Assembly (NCBI GenBank): GCA_011391865.1
Contig: JAABPV010000011.1
Location: 1 to 64,000, forward strand
Origin: Desulfobulbaceae bacterium
GTDB taxonomy: Bacteria; Desulfobacterota; Desulfobulbia; Desulfobulbales; Desulfobulbaceae
Reading direction: 5' to 3'
Length of the DNA stretch: 64,000 nucleotides
This document shows, in pieces, positions 53,875-63,589 of the stretch. Position 1 is the first letter of the stretch, and each line of letters begins with the position of its first letter. The notes under the pieces are model-generated. The model was not told the origin of the DNA. It did no database searches and was given only the letters and a program-made list of their open reading frames with translations. The translations under genes were made by a program, and so were the position numbers.

Positions 53875-54747
53875 TTACAACAGCACCGCTGTCAGCAGGT
53901 AATCAAAAATCAGCACGGCAATGGAGGAGAGCACCACGGCCTGGGTTGTCACCTTGCTCACGCTCTCCGCGCCGAAGCCTGCGCCCCGGATGCGGTACAC
54001 GAAATAGCCGCGCCCCGCGCTGATCCAGATCACCAGCAGGGCGAAGACAAAGGACTTGATCAGGCCGATGCGGATTTCATGATTGGTGATGCTCTGGGAC
54101 ATGCTGCTGAAATAGGAGCCGGAATTGGCGCCCATCAGCTGCACTCCGGCCAAGTAGCCGCCCCAGATGCCGACTACGTCAAACATCGCGGTGAGCAAAG
54201 GCACGGAGATGATGGCGGCCAGAAATTTGGGCGAGATCAGGTAGCGGAAGGGATCAACGGCCATGCACTCCAGCGCGTCGATCTGCTCGCTGATGCGCAT
54301 GATGCCAATCTCCGCGCAGATGGCCGAACCGGCCCGGCCCGCGACCATCAGAGCGGTGAGAATCGGCCCCAGCTCCATGATCAAGGTCAGGGAGACCGCC
54401 GATCCGAGCATTCCTTCTGCCCCGAATTTATTCAGGGTGTAGGAGCCTTGTAGGCCCAGCACCATGCCGGAGGAGAGCGCGGTGAAGAAGATCACTGCTA
54501 TCGAGCCTGCGCCGATGAAGCGGAGCTGGCGGACCAGCTCCCGGCCCCGGAAAGGCCGTCGGAACAGCCCGGCCAGCGCGGAGACGAGGAACAGGCCCAT
54601 GCTGCCAAGGTCGGCAAGCAGGGCAAGGCAGTGGTCGCCAAGGTGGTAAAAGGGCGCGGCCCATGTGCTGATCGTGTTGTTCTGCAAGGGATTCTGTCGC
54701 TGTGTTCGTGATGAGGGAATGCCGCCGCAGTTAGGGCAATGTACCAT
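53875..54747 (-). CDS. mlaE: Phospholipid transport permease MlaE
   Basis: The membrane subunit of the Mla transporter. The family core includes [38 protein letters not shown], and the [22 protein letters not shown] segment. The 290-residue frame is about 30 residues longer than E. coli MlaE. The extra N-terminal part (with CPNC) may not be translated and the true start may lie a few codons inside; no good ribosome binding site decides it. It is the first gene of the cluster. Confidence 0.88.
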   Translation of the reverse strand: MVHCPNCGGIPSSRTQRQNPLQNNTISTWAAPFYHLGDHCLALLADLGSMGLFLVSALAGLFRRPFRGRELVRQLRFIGAGSIAVIFFTALSSGMVLGLQGSYTLNKFGAEGMLGSAVSLTLIMELGPILTALMVAGRAGSAICAEIGIMRISEQIDALECMAVDPFRYLISPKFLAAIISVPLLTAMFDVVGIWGGYLAGVQLMGANSGSYFSSMSQSITNHEIRIGLIKSFVFALLVIWISAGRGYFVYRIRGAGFGAESVSKVTTQAVVLSSIAVLIFDYLLTAVLL

Positions 54748-54788
54748 AAACAGAAAAAAAGCCCAATGGTTTTACGCCGTCTCTGTCT

Positions 54789-55325
54789 TTATTTGAGCCG
54801 CAGCGGGATGCCGGAGCAAACGAGATAGACCTCGTCGGCCAAAGCGGCGGTGGCCTGATTGCAGCGTCCGGCTAAGTCGCGGAAACGGCGGGCGGCAGCG
54901 TTGTCTGGGACAATGCCCAGCCCAACCTCATTGGTGACGGCCAGCACCCGGCCCTGATGCCTGCGGGCCGCCGCGCCGAGCTGCGCTGCCAAGCTGGCAA
55001 TCTGTTCCTCGCTGACTGCTCCTCCGGCCTGCTCCGCTTCGTGCATCAGGTTGCTCACCCAGAGGGTCAGGCAGTCGATGAGCACCGTGCTTCCGGCAGG
55101 CATCTGCTCCAGACGCTCAATTATCCGCAGCGGCTCCTCCATCGTCTGCCAGCCGTGTCCTTCTCGTTCGCGGCAGTGTCTGCGGATGCGCTCATCCATT
55201 TCCGGGTCAAGGCGGGGACAGGTGGCGAGAAAAAGCCGGGGCGCGTCAATGTCTTCCGCCAGTTTTTGGGCGAACGCGGATTTGCCCGACCTGCTGCCGC
55301 CGGTGACAAGGGTGAAGCTGTTCAT
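54789..55325 (-). CDS. cobU: Adenosylcobinamide kinase/guanylyltransferase
   Basis: CobU phosphorylates adenosylcobinamide and adds GMP in cobalamin synthesis. From the chosen start it has 178 residues, the normal length. Walker A TGGSRSGKSAFAQ is at the N terminus, followed by LATCPRLDPEM, and DCLTLWVSNLM and VTNEVGLGIVP. I start it at ATG 55325, as longer frames only add unlike sequence. It is isolated, with no other cob genes nearby. A small lipoprotein gene lies upstream on the opposite strand. Confidence 0.87.
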   Translation of the reverse strand: MNSFTLVTGGSRSGKSAFAQKLAEDIDAPRLFLATCPRLDPEMDERIRRHCREREGHGWQTMEEPLRIIERLEQMPAGSTVLIDCLTLWVSNLMHEAEQAGGAVSEEQIASLAAQLGAAARRHQGRVLAVTNEVGLGIVPDNAAARRFRDLAGRCNQATAALADEVYLVCSGIPLRLK

Positions 55326-55480
55326 GGCGGAAAAATGTTCGTTCTTCTTGACAAAAGCTCGGTTCATATCAATGAATGCAGTCACTGTCACGACAACTGT
55401 GGCATAATACAGGAACAGCGCAAGCGCGTCACGGAATTTCGGACAACGGCGCGGAAGCGTTTCACTTCACGGAGGACAAG

Positions 55481-55759
55481 ATGAGAATAAACAGCGACAG
55501 AATGCGCAGCAAAATGCGGAATCGGCAGTTTCTCAAAGCCGCAGCTTGCGGGCTGGCCCTGTTCGGGCTACTGGTCGGCTGCTCGGAAGAGCAGAAGGGC
55601 GAGGAAAAAGGCGTGGTGGAGCGGGCTTCGGACGAAGTGGCGCATAAGGCGGCGGAGCAGCTGACCAAGCCGATCAACAAGGCCAAGGATTCCCAGACGC
55701 TCCAAAACGCCCAAAATCAGCGGCTGGAGGAGATGACCGAGCAGGCGCAGCAGCAGTGA
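55481..55759 (+). CDS. Small lipoprotein of unknown function
   Basis: A 92-residue protein with a lipoprotein signal: basic N terminus, a hydrophobic stretch ACGLALFGLLVG, and lipobox Cys directly after LVG. The mature part of about 60 residues is charged and helical, with Ala/Lys/Gln-rich regions like entericidin or small periplasmic lipoproteins. The start at 55481 is supported by GGAGG a few bases upstream. The stop is directly adjacent to the end of the DUF134 remnant on the other strand. Confidence 0.72.
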   Translation: MRINSDRMRSKMRNRQFLKAAACGLALFGLLVGCSEEQKGEEKGVVERASDEVAHKAAEQLTKPINKAKDSQTLQNAQNQRLEEMTEQAQQQ

Positions 55760-55760
55760 A

Positions 55761-55895
55761 TCACGGCGGGAGCGGCGGCTCGTCCTCCACGCCCGCCAAA
55801 ACCAAAGCCGCGCCGGAAACCAGAGCTTCAGCGGTTTTCCGGCGGGCCGAGGCCAGTAGGCACTGCACGGTGCCGCGCACCCATGTCTCGCAGCC
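55761..55895 (-). pseudogene. DUF134 gene remnant (C-terminal fragment)
   Basis: The minus strand here encodes a segment matching the C-terminal 40 residues of the intact DUF134 protein at 58297-58629, including LLASARRKTAEALVSGAALVL without change. At the DNA level about 100 bases (near 55780-55880) closely match 58344-58445, with scattered changes. The N-terminal metal-binding and DNA-binding parts are missing and replaced by unrelated sequence and a promoter. It looks like a broken duplicate of the regulator gene. It could also be a short translated relic, but no ribosome binding site was seen. Confidence 0.72.
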
Positions 55896-55917
55896 ATTTT
55901 TCTGTCCTTCAAAGGGC

Positions 55918-55946
55918 TTGACAGTCGTCTTGTTGTTGCTTATTAT
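55918..55946 (+). promoter_or_regulatory. Strong sigma70-type promoter of the NifX-MinD-MinD operon
   Basis: TTGACA (55918-55923) and TATTAT (55941-55946) are exactly 17 bases apart. Just downstream is the inverted repeat TGTGC-ATAA-GCACA (55945-55958), a possible operator overlapping the -10 and start point. The first gene begins at 55992 with AGGAGG nearby. A similar GTGCATA follows the promoter at 59109-59137. Confidence 0.72.
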
Positions 55947-55991
55947 GTGCATAAGCACAAAATAAACTCACTTCCATCAGGAGGCGGCATC

Positions 55992-56459
55992 ATGAAACTT
56001 TGCATCACCGCAGCAGGAAACACCTTGTCCGCGCCGACAGACAGTGCCTTTGGCCGCGCGCCGTGGTTCATGCTTGTTGACACTGATTCCGGGGCGGCGG
56101 AAGCCCTTGCCAACAGCTCCGCCGACGCGGTGCAGGGCGCAGGCATCGCAGCGGCCCAGCTCATGGCTGAACACAAGGTCGAAGCCGTTTTGACCGGCAG
56201 GCTGGGGCCGAAGGCGCAGGCCGCGCTTGCCGCCGCAGGCGTCGCCATGCACGAAGGGCTGGGCCGCTGCACCGTCGGCGAAGCCTTGGCGCAGTTCCGC
56301 GCCGGACAGTATTCCGCCGCCGGGGCAGGCCCTGCCGCCGGAGCTGCGGCCTGTGCGGCTCCGGCAGCAGTCGCGGGGCAAGGGCCGGGCAGAGGCATGG
56401 GTGGAGGAGGCCGTGGCCAAGGCTGCGGCAGATGCGGCGGCGGGAGGGGGCGGCGGTGA
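55992..56459 (+). CDS. NifX/orange-protein-like dinitrogenase cofactor-binding protein with Gly/Cys tail
   Basis: A 155-residue protein. The first 105 residues match the dinitrogenase iron-molybdenum cofactor domain (NifX/NifB C-terminal/ORP type), beginning KLCITAAGNTLSAPTDSAFGRA and with VEAVLTGRLGPKAQAAL. Such domains bind metal clusters, including the Mo-Cu cluster of the Desulfovibrio orange protein. A low-complexity tail (about 112-155) is rich in Ala, then Gly, Arg and Cys, and could bind metal. The start at 55992 has AGGAGG eight bases upstream. Its stop overlaps the GTG start of the first MinD gene. Confidence 0.82.
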   Translation: MKLCITAAGNTLSAPTDSAFGRAPWFMLVDTDSGAAEALANSSADAVQGAGIAAAQLMAEHKVEAVLTGRLGPKAQAALAAAGVAMHEGLGRCTVGEALAQFRAGQYSAAGAGPAAGAAACAAPAAVAGQGPGRGMGGGGRGQGCGRCGGGRGRR

Positions 56460-57397
56460 GCGCGAAACTCCGCCCGGAGATCATCCGGGCCTTCCATCAG
56501 ACTCCCTTCGCCGTGCCGGTGATCGGCATCACCGGCGGCAAGGGCGGGGTGGGCAAGACCACGGTGGCGGTCAACTTGGCCGCCGCCTTGGCCGCGCTGG
56601 GCAAGAGAACCGCGCTGATTGACGCTGATGTTGACGCGCCCAACTGCGGCATCCTCCTCAGCCTGCCTTTGACAGAGCCGCTGGATGTTGCTGTGACCCA
56701 GCCGATCTTCGACCAAGAAAAATGCACGGATTGCCAGCAGTGTGTCAGGGTATGCAGCATGAACAGCCTGTTCCGGGCCAAGGAAAAAAGCATCACTCTG
56801 ATAGGCGAATGCAATGGCTGCGAAGCCTGCTTTCTGGTCTGTCCGGCAGAAGCCATTGCCCGAGGTCAGCGGTCTGTAGGCACGACGTACAAAAACAGCC
56901 GGGGCAGGCTGACGCTCTATACCGGCGCGCTGCATCCCGGACTGGCGGAAAGCGCGCATATCGTGACAGCGGTCAAGGAGCGGGCCTTTGCCGAGGCCGG
57001 GCAGTTCGACATCATCTTGGTGGACACCTCGCCCGGCACCCACTGCAATGTGATCGGCGCACTCAAAGGCGCAGCTCATGCGCTGGCCGTGACCGAGCCG
57101 ACCCCGCTGGGCGCGCATGACCTCGGTCTGATCCTCTCCCTGCTGGAGATGTTCGAGGTCAGCCGGAGCGTGGTGATCAACCGGGCAGATCTGCCGGGCA
57201 GATTGGACGATATTCATCAGCTGGCAGCGGCGCATCAGGCCGACATCACTGCCAGCTTGAGCTTGGACAAAGACCTGCTGGCCAGCTATGTCGAAGGGGT
57301 GCCGGTGGTGGAGTTCCGCCCGGACTCCGCTGCGGCCAAAGTCTTCATGGACATGGCGGAAGAGCTGGCGGCCTGCGGCAAGGAGGTGCGGCAATGA
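56456..57397 (+). CDS. MinD-type ATPase with ferredoxin insert (ORP/Mrp-like), first copy
   Basis: A P-loop ATPase of about 313 residues. It has a deviant Walker A GGKGGVGKTTVAVN, then DADVDAPNCG, and a two-cluster 4Fe-4S ferredoxin insert with CTDCQQCVRVC and CNGCEACFLVC, followed by LVDTSPGTHCNV. Such proteins occur in pairs in the ORP clusters of sulfate reducers and may load metal clusters onto target proteins. The GTG start at 56456 overlaps the NifX-like stop. The end overlaps the second MinD gene by four bases. Confidence 0.87.
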   Translation: MSAKLRPEIIRAFHQTPFAVPVIGITGGKGGVGKTTVAVNLAAALAALGKRTALIDADVDAPNCGILLSLPLTEPLDVAVTQPIFDQEKCTDCQQCVRVCSMNSLFRAKEKSITLIGECNGCEACFLVCPAEAIARGQRSVGTTYKNSRGRLTLYTGALHPGLAESAHIVTAVKERAFAEAGQFDIILVDTSPGTHCNVIGALKGAAHALAVTEPTPLGAHDLGLILSLLEMFEVSRSVVINRADLPGRLDDIHQLAAAHQADITASLSLDKDLLASYVEGVPVVEFRPDSAAAKVFMDMAEELAACGKEVRQ

Positions 57398-58284
57398 AGG
57401 AAATTGTAGTGTTGAGCGGCAAAGGCGGCGTGGGCAAATCCTCGCTGACCGCCGCGCTCGGCCATCTGCTGGCCGAAGGCGGCAGACGGATCACCTTGGC
57501 GGACACCGATGTGGACGCGCCCAACCTGCACGTGGTGCTGGGCGCGGCATTCGACAGCAGCAGCGGCATCACTGCCTCCAACAAGGCCGTGATTGATTAC
57601 AGCCGGTGCAGCCGCTGCCTGAAATGCGCGGAAGTCTGCAAGTTCGCCTCAATCATCGGCGACGGGGAGCCGGTGGTGGTCAGTTATTCCTGCGAGGGCT
57701 GCGGCGCATGCGCCATTGTCTGTCCGACTGGCGCGATTGCTGTTCAGCCGGTTGAGAACGGCAGAATCAATCTGGTCCGTCACGGCTCCATCCGGGTGGT
57801 GGCGGGCGAGCTGGGCATTGGCGAATCCAGCTCCGGCCGGCTGGTGGATTTTGTCAAAAAACGGGCCAGACAGGAGGCCGCCCTGAGCGGATGCAGCCTG
57901 CTGCTCACCGACGGCCCGCCCGGCATCGGCTGCCCGGTGATTGCCTCGCTCAAAGGTTCTGACTACGCGGTGTTAGTGACGGAGCCGACTCCTTCCGCCC
58001 TCAGCGATTTGCAGCGGGCGGCGGAAGTGCTGCGCGGCTTCAAGGTGCCTGCGGGCGTGGTCATCAACCGGGCGGACATGCACCAGAAATCAAAGGAAAC
58101 CCTGCTGGCGTGGATGGCCGAGGTCGGCCTGCCGCTGCTGGCGGAAATTCCTTACGATCCGCTGCTGCCCCAAGCCTTGGCCCAAGGCTGTCTCGGCGTG
58201 GTCATCTACCCTGACGCGCCGTCCTCGCTGGCCATCAGGCAGTTGAGCGGCACTGTGGCCGCCATGCTGGACAACGGCCATTGA
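57394..58284 (+). CDS. MinD-type ATPase with ferredoxin insert (ORP/Mrp-like), second copy
   Basis: A 296-residue paralogue of the previous gene. Walker A is SGKGGVGKSSLTAAL, followed by DTDVDAPNLHV, the ferredoxin insert with CSRCLKCAEVC and CEGCGACAIVC, and LTDGPPGIGCPV. The ATG overlaps the previous stop (ATGA). In ORP systems the two ATPases work as a pair, so a heterodimer is plausible. It ends 12 bases before the stop of the converging DUF134 gene. Confidence 0.88.
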   Translation: MKEIVVLSGKGGVGKSSLTAALGHLLAEGGRRITLADTDVDAPNLHVVLGAAFDSSSGITASNKAVIDYSRCSRCLKCAEVCKFASIIGDGEPVVVSYSCEGCGACAIVCPTGAIAVQPVENGRINLVRHGSIRVVAGELGIGESSSGRLVDFVKKRARQEAALSGCSLLLTDGPPGIGCPVIASLKGSDYAVLVTEPTPSALSDLQRAAEVLRGFKVPAGVVINRADMHQKSKETLLAWMAEVGLPLLAEIPYDPLLPQALAQGCLGVVIYPDAPSSLAIRQLSGTVAAMLDNGH

Positions 58285-58296
58285 AGCCGTCCGGGA

Positions 58297-58629
58297 TCAG
58301 GAGGCAGCCACTGTCTCCTGATCCCGGCATTCGACCGTCCCGTCTTCCTCCACGCCCGTCAAAACCAAGGCCGCGCCGGAAACCAATGCTTCAGCGGTTT
58401 TCCGGCGGGCTGAGGCGAGCAGGCGCTGCACTGTGCCGCGCGACACGCCCATCCGCTCTCCCGCCTGCTCCTGAAACAGTCCTTCCAGATCGCAGAGCCG
58501 GAGGGCTTCCAGCTCGTCCCGGAACAGGCTGATCTGCCGAAGATTGCGCATGGGAATGCCGTTCGGCTTGAAAATCTGGCCGGAAAAGCGGCCCTCGCAG
58601 CAGCGCTGTTTTTTCGGGCGCGGTGACAT
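58297..58629 (-). CDS. DUF134 DNA-binding protein
   Basis: A predicted regulator of about 110 residues. It has Cys residues near the N terminus, a LEALRLCDLEGLFQEQAGERM segment, and a helix-turn-helix with GVSRGTVQRLLASARRK. DUF134 genes commonly accompany NifX-like and MinD-type genes in anaerobes and may control them. The start at 58629 is one base from the stop of the preceding NifX-like gene. Its C-terminal 40 codons are duplicated as a remnant at 55761-55895. Confidence 0.83.
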   Translation of the reverse strand: MSPRPKKQRCCEGRFSGQIFKPNGIPMRNLRQISLFRDELEALRLCDLEGLFQEQAGERMGVSRGTVQRLLASARRKTAEALVSGAALVLTGVEEDGTVECRDQETVAAS

Positions 58630-58630
58630 C

Positions 58631-59038
58631 TCAGTGGTGCTGGCAGCTGCCGCCTTCATGCCCTTGGCAGGTCTGCTCTGGCCGCATCTGCGGGAACTTG
58701 CCTGTCAAAAAACCGTCCGCCGCCGTCCCCACATTCTGGAGGGCATTGCGGTCCGCATAATACACCGCAATTCCTGCCTCGGCAAAAGCCTGCATAGGCC
58801 GCGCGCCCATGCCGCCAACCACAATTGCTCCCACGCCCTTGTCCCGCAGCAGGTTGACCGGAGCCAGACAGCCGCCTGCGCTGTGCTCCACATTGGCCAC
58901 AGTGTCAACCGAGGCGATTTTCCCCTCCTGAATATTAATCAGGGTGAAGAGGTCGCAGTGGCCGAAGTGGCCGGAGACCTGTGCGGCAAGACCGCCGGGA
59001 TTGTCTGAGGGAACGGCCAGCAACATTGATGGATTCAT
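58631..59038 (-). CDS. NifX/orange-protein-like metal-cluster protein, second
   Basis: A 135-residue protein with the dinitrogenase cofactor domain: LLAVPSDNPGGLAAQVSGHFGHCD, VANVEHSAGGCLAPVNLL and a conserved IVVGGMGARPM strand-loop. Unlike the first NifX-like protein, it ends in a short His/Cys tail (QTCQGHEGG, CQHH) that may bind metal. The start at 59038 has AGGAG eight bases upstream; a longer frame is not supported. It precedes DUF134 in a two-gene operon converging on the NifX-MinD-MinD operon. Confidence 0.85.
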   Translation of the reverse strand: MNPSMLLAVPSDNPGGLAAQVSGHFGHCDLFTLINIQEGKIASVDTVANVEHSAGGCLAPVNLLRDKGVGAIVVGGMGARPMQAFAEAGIAVYYADRNALQNVGTAADGFLTGKFPQMRPEQTCQGHEGGSCQHH

Positions 59039-59108
59039 GAGTCTGCTCCTGTTGTCGAAAGAAAGAGTTGGATGCGGCAGCCGCATTTCATGATGAACAT
59101 ATGCACAA

Positions 59109-59137
59109 AATCTACTCGTCCCGTCCACGCCTGTCAA
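59109..59137 (-). promoter_or_regulatory. Predicted sigma70 promoter of the NifX-like/DUF134 operon
   Basis: On the minus strand TTGACA (59137-59132) and TAGATT (59114-59109) are 17 bases apart, followed by TTGTGCATATG. The same -35 and a similar GTGCAT sequence occur at the partner operon's promoter near 55918, suggesting shared control, perhaps by DUF134. Confidence 0.6.
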
Positions 59138-59304
59138 GAGGGAACTGCGCACAAAAAAACAGCGGCGGCGCATGGACAAGCGCGGCAAAATAGTGTACTT
59201 TGCCTTATTTCATGCCGTTTCATCATCGGCGGCGGCAACGGCCCGCTGCTGCATCTGACAAATCACGGCAGAGGCGGTTCTGCCGCTCCTGTCATCCTTC
59301 ATTC

Positions 59305-59874
59305 ATGCGCATACGACTTTTTTCTCTGCTGGCCAGTCTGCCGCTGCTTTTTTTTCTGCTGTCCTGGCCCGCTGCGGGCGGCGGCGGCAAGCCGGTCATC
59401 GCCAAGCTCACCCTCACTGGCGCGGACGGCAGGCTGCTGCTCTCCGCAGCTGTCAAAGACTGCTTCACCAAAGAAATGCTGGAAGGAGTGCAGAACGGCA
59501 TTCCTGTCACCTTCCGCTTCAAAATCCGGCTGGAGCGGCTCCGCAGCTGGTGGCTGAACGAGACGGTCAACAGCTTAGGTATCAACCACACCCTGAGCTA
59601 CGATCCCATCCGGCGCGATTACCAAGTGGCCTTCGCTGAATACGACCAGCCCCGTGCCACCCGCTCGCTGTCCGAGGCGCAGCAGATGATGGCCGAGCTG
59701 CGCAGCATCGAGCTGGCGCGGCTGGACAAGCTGATTGCCGGTGAAAAATACGCCCTGCGCATCAAGGCCACGCTGGTGGAGAACACCCTGCCCTTGAGCA
59801 TCCACTCGCTCATTCCCTTTTATTCCATCTGGAACTTTGAGACCGACTGGCGGCTGGTCGAATTTTCCTACTGA
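59305..59874 (+). CDS. DUF4390 secreted/periplasmic protein
   Basis: A 189-residue protein with an N-terminal signal peptide or anchor (LFSLLASLPLLFFLLSWPA) and a beta-rich body that matches DUF4390, a family often found before NtrY/NtrX-type pairs. Visible segments are FRFKIRLERLRSWW and YALRIKATL. Its function is unknown. It is followed after 11 bases by the sensor kinase gene and may be a periplasmic sensor partner. The start ATG at 59305 is chosen for the signal peptide; a longer frame is not supported. Confidence 0.75.
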   Translation: MRIRLFSLLASLPLLFFLLSWPAAGGGGKPVIAKLTLTGADGRLLLSAAVKDCFTKEMLEGVQNGIPVTFRFKIRLERLRSWWLNETVNSLGINHTLSYDPIRRDYQVAFAEYDQPRATRSLSEAQQMMAELRSIELARLDKLIAGEKYALRIKATLVENTLPLSIHSLIPFYSIWNFETDWRLVEFSY

Positions 59875-59885
59875 GGCGGACGATC

Positions 59886-62107
59886 ATGCTCAGTCCTGAG
59901 CAGCGCAAGAAAAAGCAGCGGCTGATCCGCACGGTCATTGTCTCCTGCCTGCTGCTGATCCCCCTGCTGATCTGGCTCCAGCGGCAGCTTTTGCAAGGCG
60001 AGCTGAACCTGCCGGTCTCCAGCACAGTGCTGATCTTCGCCCTGATCAACATCAACGGGCTGCTGCTGCTGCTCATGCTCTACCTGATTCTCCGCAATTT
60101 GGTCGAGCTGCTCTTCGAGCGCCGCAACCGGATCGTCGGGGCGCGGCTGCGGGGCAAATTGGTCGCCGCCTTTGTCTCGCTCTCCATCCTGCCCACCGCT
60201 GTGCTTTTCGTCTTTGCCCTTGGCTCAGTCTCCACCTCGATGGACTACTGGTTCAATACCAATGTCGAGGACTCGCTCGAAGCCTCGCTCAAGCTGGCCC
60301 AAGACATGTTTCAGGAAACCGAGAACCGGGCCGTCAACATGGGCAGACAGTTCAGCCTGCTCTTGGAGAATGTCGATCTCAGTCTGGAGGACAGCGGCGG
60401 CCTTCAGCAGCTCTTCAGCAAGACGCTGGCCATGGCCCCGCCCGGCACGCCGGACGCGCTGATGTTCATTGACCGTCATTTGCAGGTGCGGGCAACGGCC
60501 AAAGGCGAGCGGTTGGCTGCCGCAACTCTGCCGGACATGCCGAGCGAGGCCCTGCGCCGGGCGGCGTTCAGCGGCTCGCCGGAGATCATCACCCGGCAGA
60601 CCAGCAGCGGCGAGCTGGTGCAAGCCATCGTTCCGGTGCGGCTGAAAGACCAGCAGCGGGCCTTTCTTGTCACCAGCCTGCTCATCCCGGCGGAGAAGCT
60701 GGTACTGATGCAGTCGGTCTCGCAGGGCATCACCGGCTACAAGCAGCTCATCCTGCTCAAGGCCCCGATCAAGCTGAGTCTGATCATCATGCTCCTGATC
60801 GTCACTCTGCTGATTCTCTTCGGGGCGATCTGGTTTGGCTTCTATATCGCCCGCTCAATGACCGTCTCGATCAACAAGCTGGCCGAGGCCACGCAGCGGG
60901 TCGCGGGCGGCGACCTGAATTTCACCATTGAGAAAGACTCAGACGACGAGCTAGGCCTGCTGGTGGATTCCTTCAACTCGATGACCGCTGACCTCTTGGC
61001 CAGCAACAGCCAGCTTGCTGAGGCCCACCATGCTTTGCAGGAATCGAACCAAATCTCCGAGCAGCGCCGCCGCTATCTGGAGGCCATCCTCCGTGATGTG
61101 GCCGCCGGGGTCATTGCCATCAACGAGCAGCATCAGGTCACGATCATCAATCCCTTTGCTGAGAAGCTCCTGCGCATAGACCCAGCTATCTTTCTGCAAC
61201 GCGACTTTCATGAGGTGCTGCCGCTCTCGCACGCGGCGGTGCTGGAGCAGTTCTTCAGTGACCTGCGCGAGTCTGGCCAGCGGAGCATTGAGCGGCATCT
61301 CAGTCTGACTGTGCGCAAAGGCGAGACTTACTCGCTCTTGGTCAACATCACCCGCCTGCTTGACGACCGCGAGCGGCCCATTGGCTACGTCATCGTCTTC
61401 GACAATCTGACCAAGCTGGAGAAAGCCCAGCGGCTGGCAGCGTGGCAAGAGGTGGCCCGCCGCATCGCCCACGAGATCAAAAACCCGCTCACGCCGATCC
61501 AGCTCTCGGCCCAGCGGCTGCGCAAGCGCTATCTGGAGAGCATCAGCAAAGACCGTGAGATATTCGATCAATGCACGGCCACTATCATTCAGCAGGTGGA
61601 TGAGATCAAGCGGCTGGTGACCGAGTTCTCTGACTTCGCCCGGATGCCGCGCATCAAGAAGCAGCAGGCGGATTTGGCCGCGCTGGCCGCAGACACGCTG
61701 GTGCTCTACCGCGAGGGCTGCAAGCACGTTGATTTCCAGATAGAGCACGGGCAGATTCCGCCCTTCTCCTTTGATCCAGTGCAGATCCGGCGGGTGCTGA
61801 TCAATCTCTTGGACAACGCGGTCAGCGTCCTCAGCAGCGGCGGCTCCATTAGCATCGCCATCCGCCTTGAGCAAGACCAGCAGACGGTCAGCGTCACGGT
61901 CAGCGACAACGGCCCCGGCATCCCGGAAGAGGTCAAGCGGCGGCTCTTTGAACCCTACTTCTCCACCCGCAAATCCGGCACCGGCCTTGGCTTGGCCATT
62001 GCCAACACCATCGTCTCCGAACACAACGGCTCCATCCGGGTGCAGGACAACGCCCCGACCGGCACGACGGTCATCGTGGAGCTGCCCTTTCTCTGCGATG
62101 AGCCAGC

Positions 62108-62126
<19 letters not shown>
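59886..62126 (+). CDS. NtrY-type membrane sensor histidine kinase
   Basis: A 746-residue kinase of the NtrY group. It has membrane helices near 18-34, 48-75 and 95-118, a long periplasmic part, another helix near 300-323, a HAMP domain (ARSMTVSINKLAEA), a PAS domain (about 395-490), HisKA with RRIAHEIKNPLTPIQLSAQ, and HATPase with DNAVSVLSSGG, DNGPGIPEEV and GTGLGLAIAN. In known systems NtrY signals nitrogen or redox state to NtrX. The NtrX-type gene overlaps its end by 19 bases. Confidence 0.9.
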
Positions 62127-63475
<1,349 letters not shown>

Positions 63476-63524
63476 GGTGCGCTGCCTGACGGGGTGGTAC
63501 GGTCGGAACTGACTAAGGCAAAAA

Positions 63525-63562
63525 AAAGTGGAGATGTGTGCAGAAGCACACATCTCCACTTT
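63525..63562. terminator. Strong bidirectional hairpin terminator
   Basis: AAAGTGGAGATGTGTGC (63525-63541) pairs perfectly over 17 bp with its complement (63546-63562) around a four-base AGAA loop. On the minus strand it is followed by seven T, giving an intrinsic terminator for the peptidoglycan-binding gene. It may also stop the converging ntrX-type transcript. Confidence 0.85.
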
Positions 63563-63589
63563 CAGAGACTTGACACGAGGGGCTGTTCT

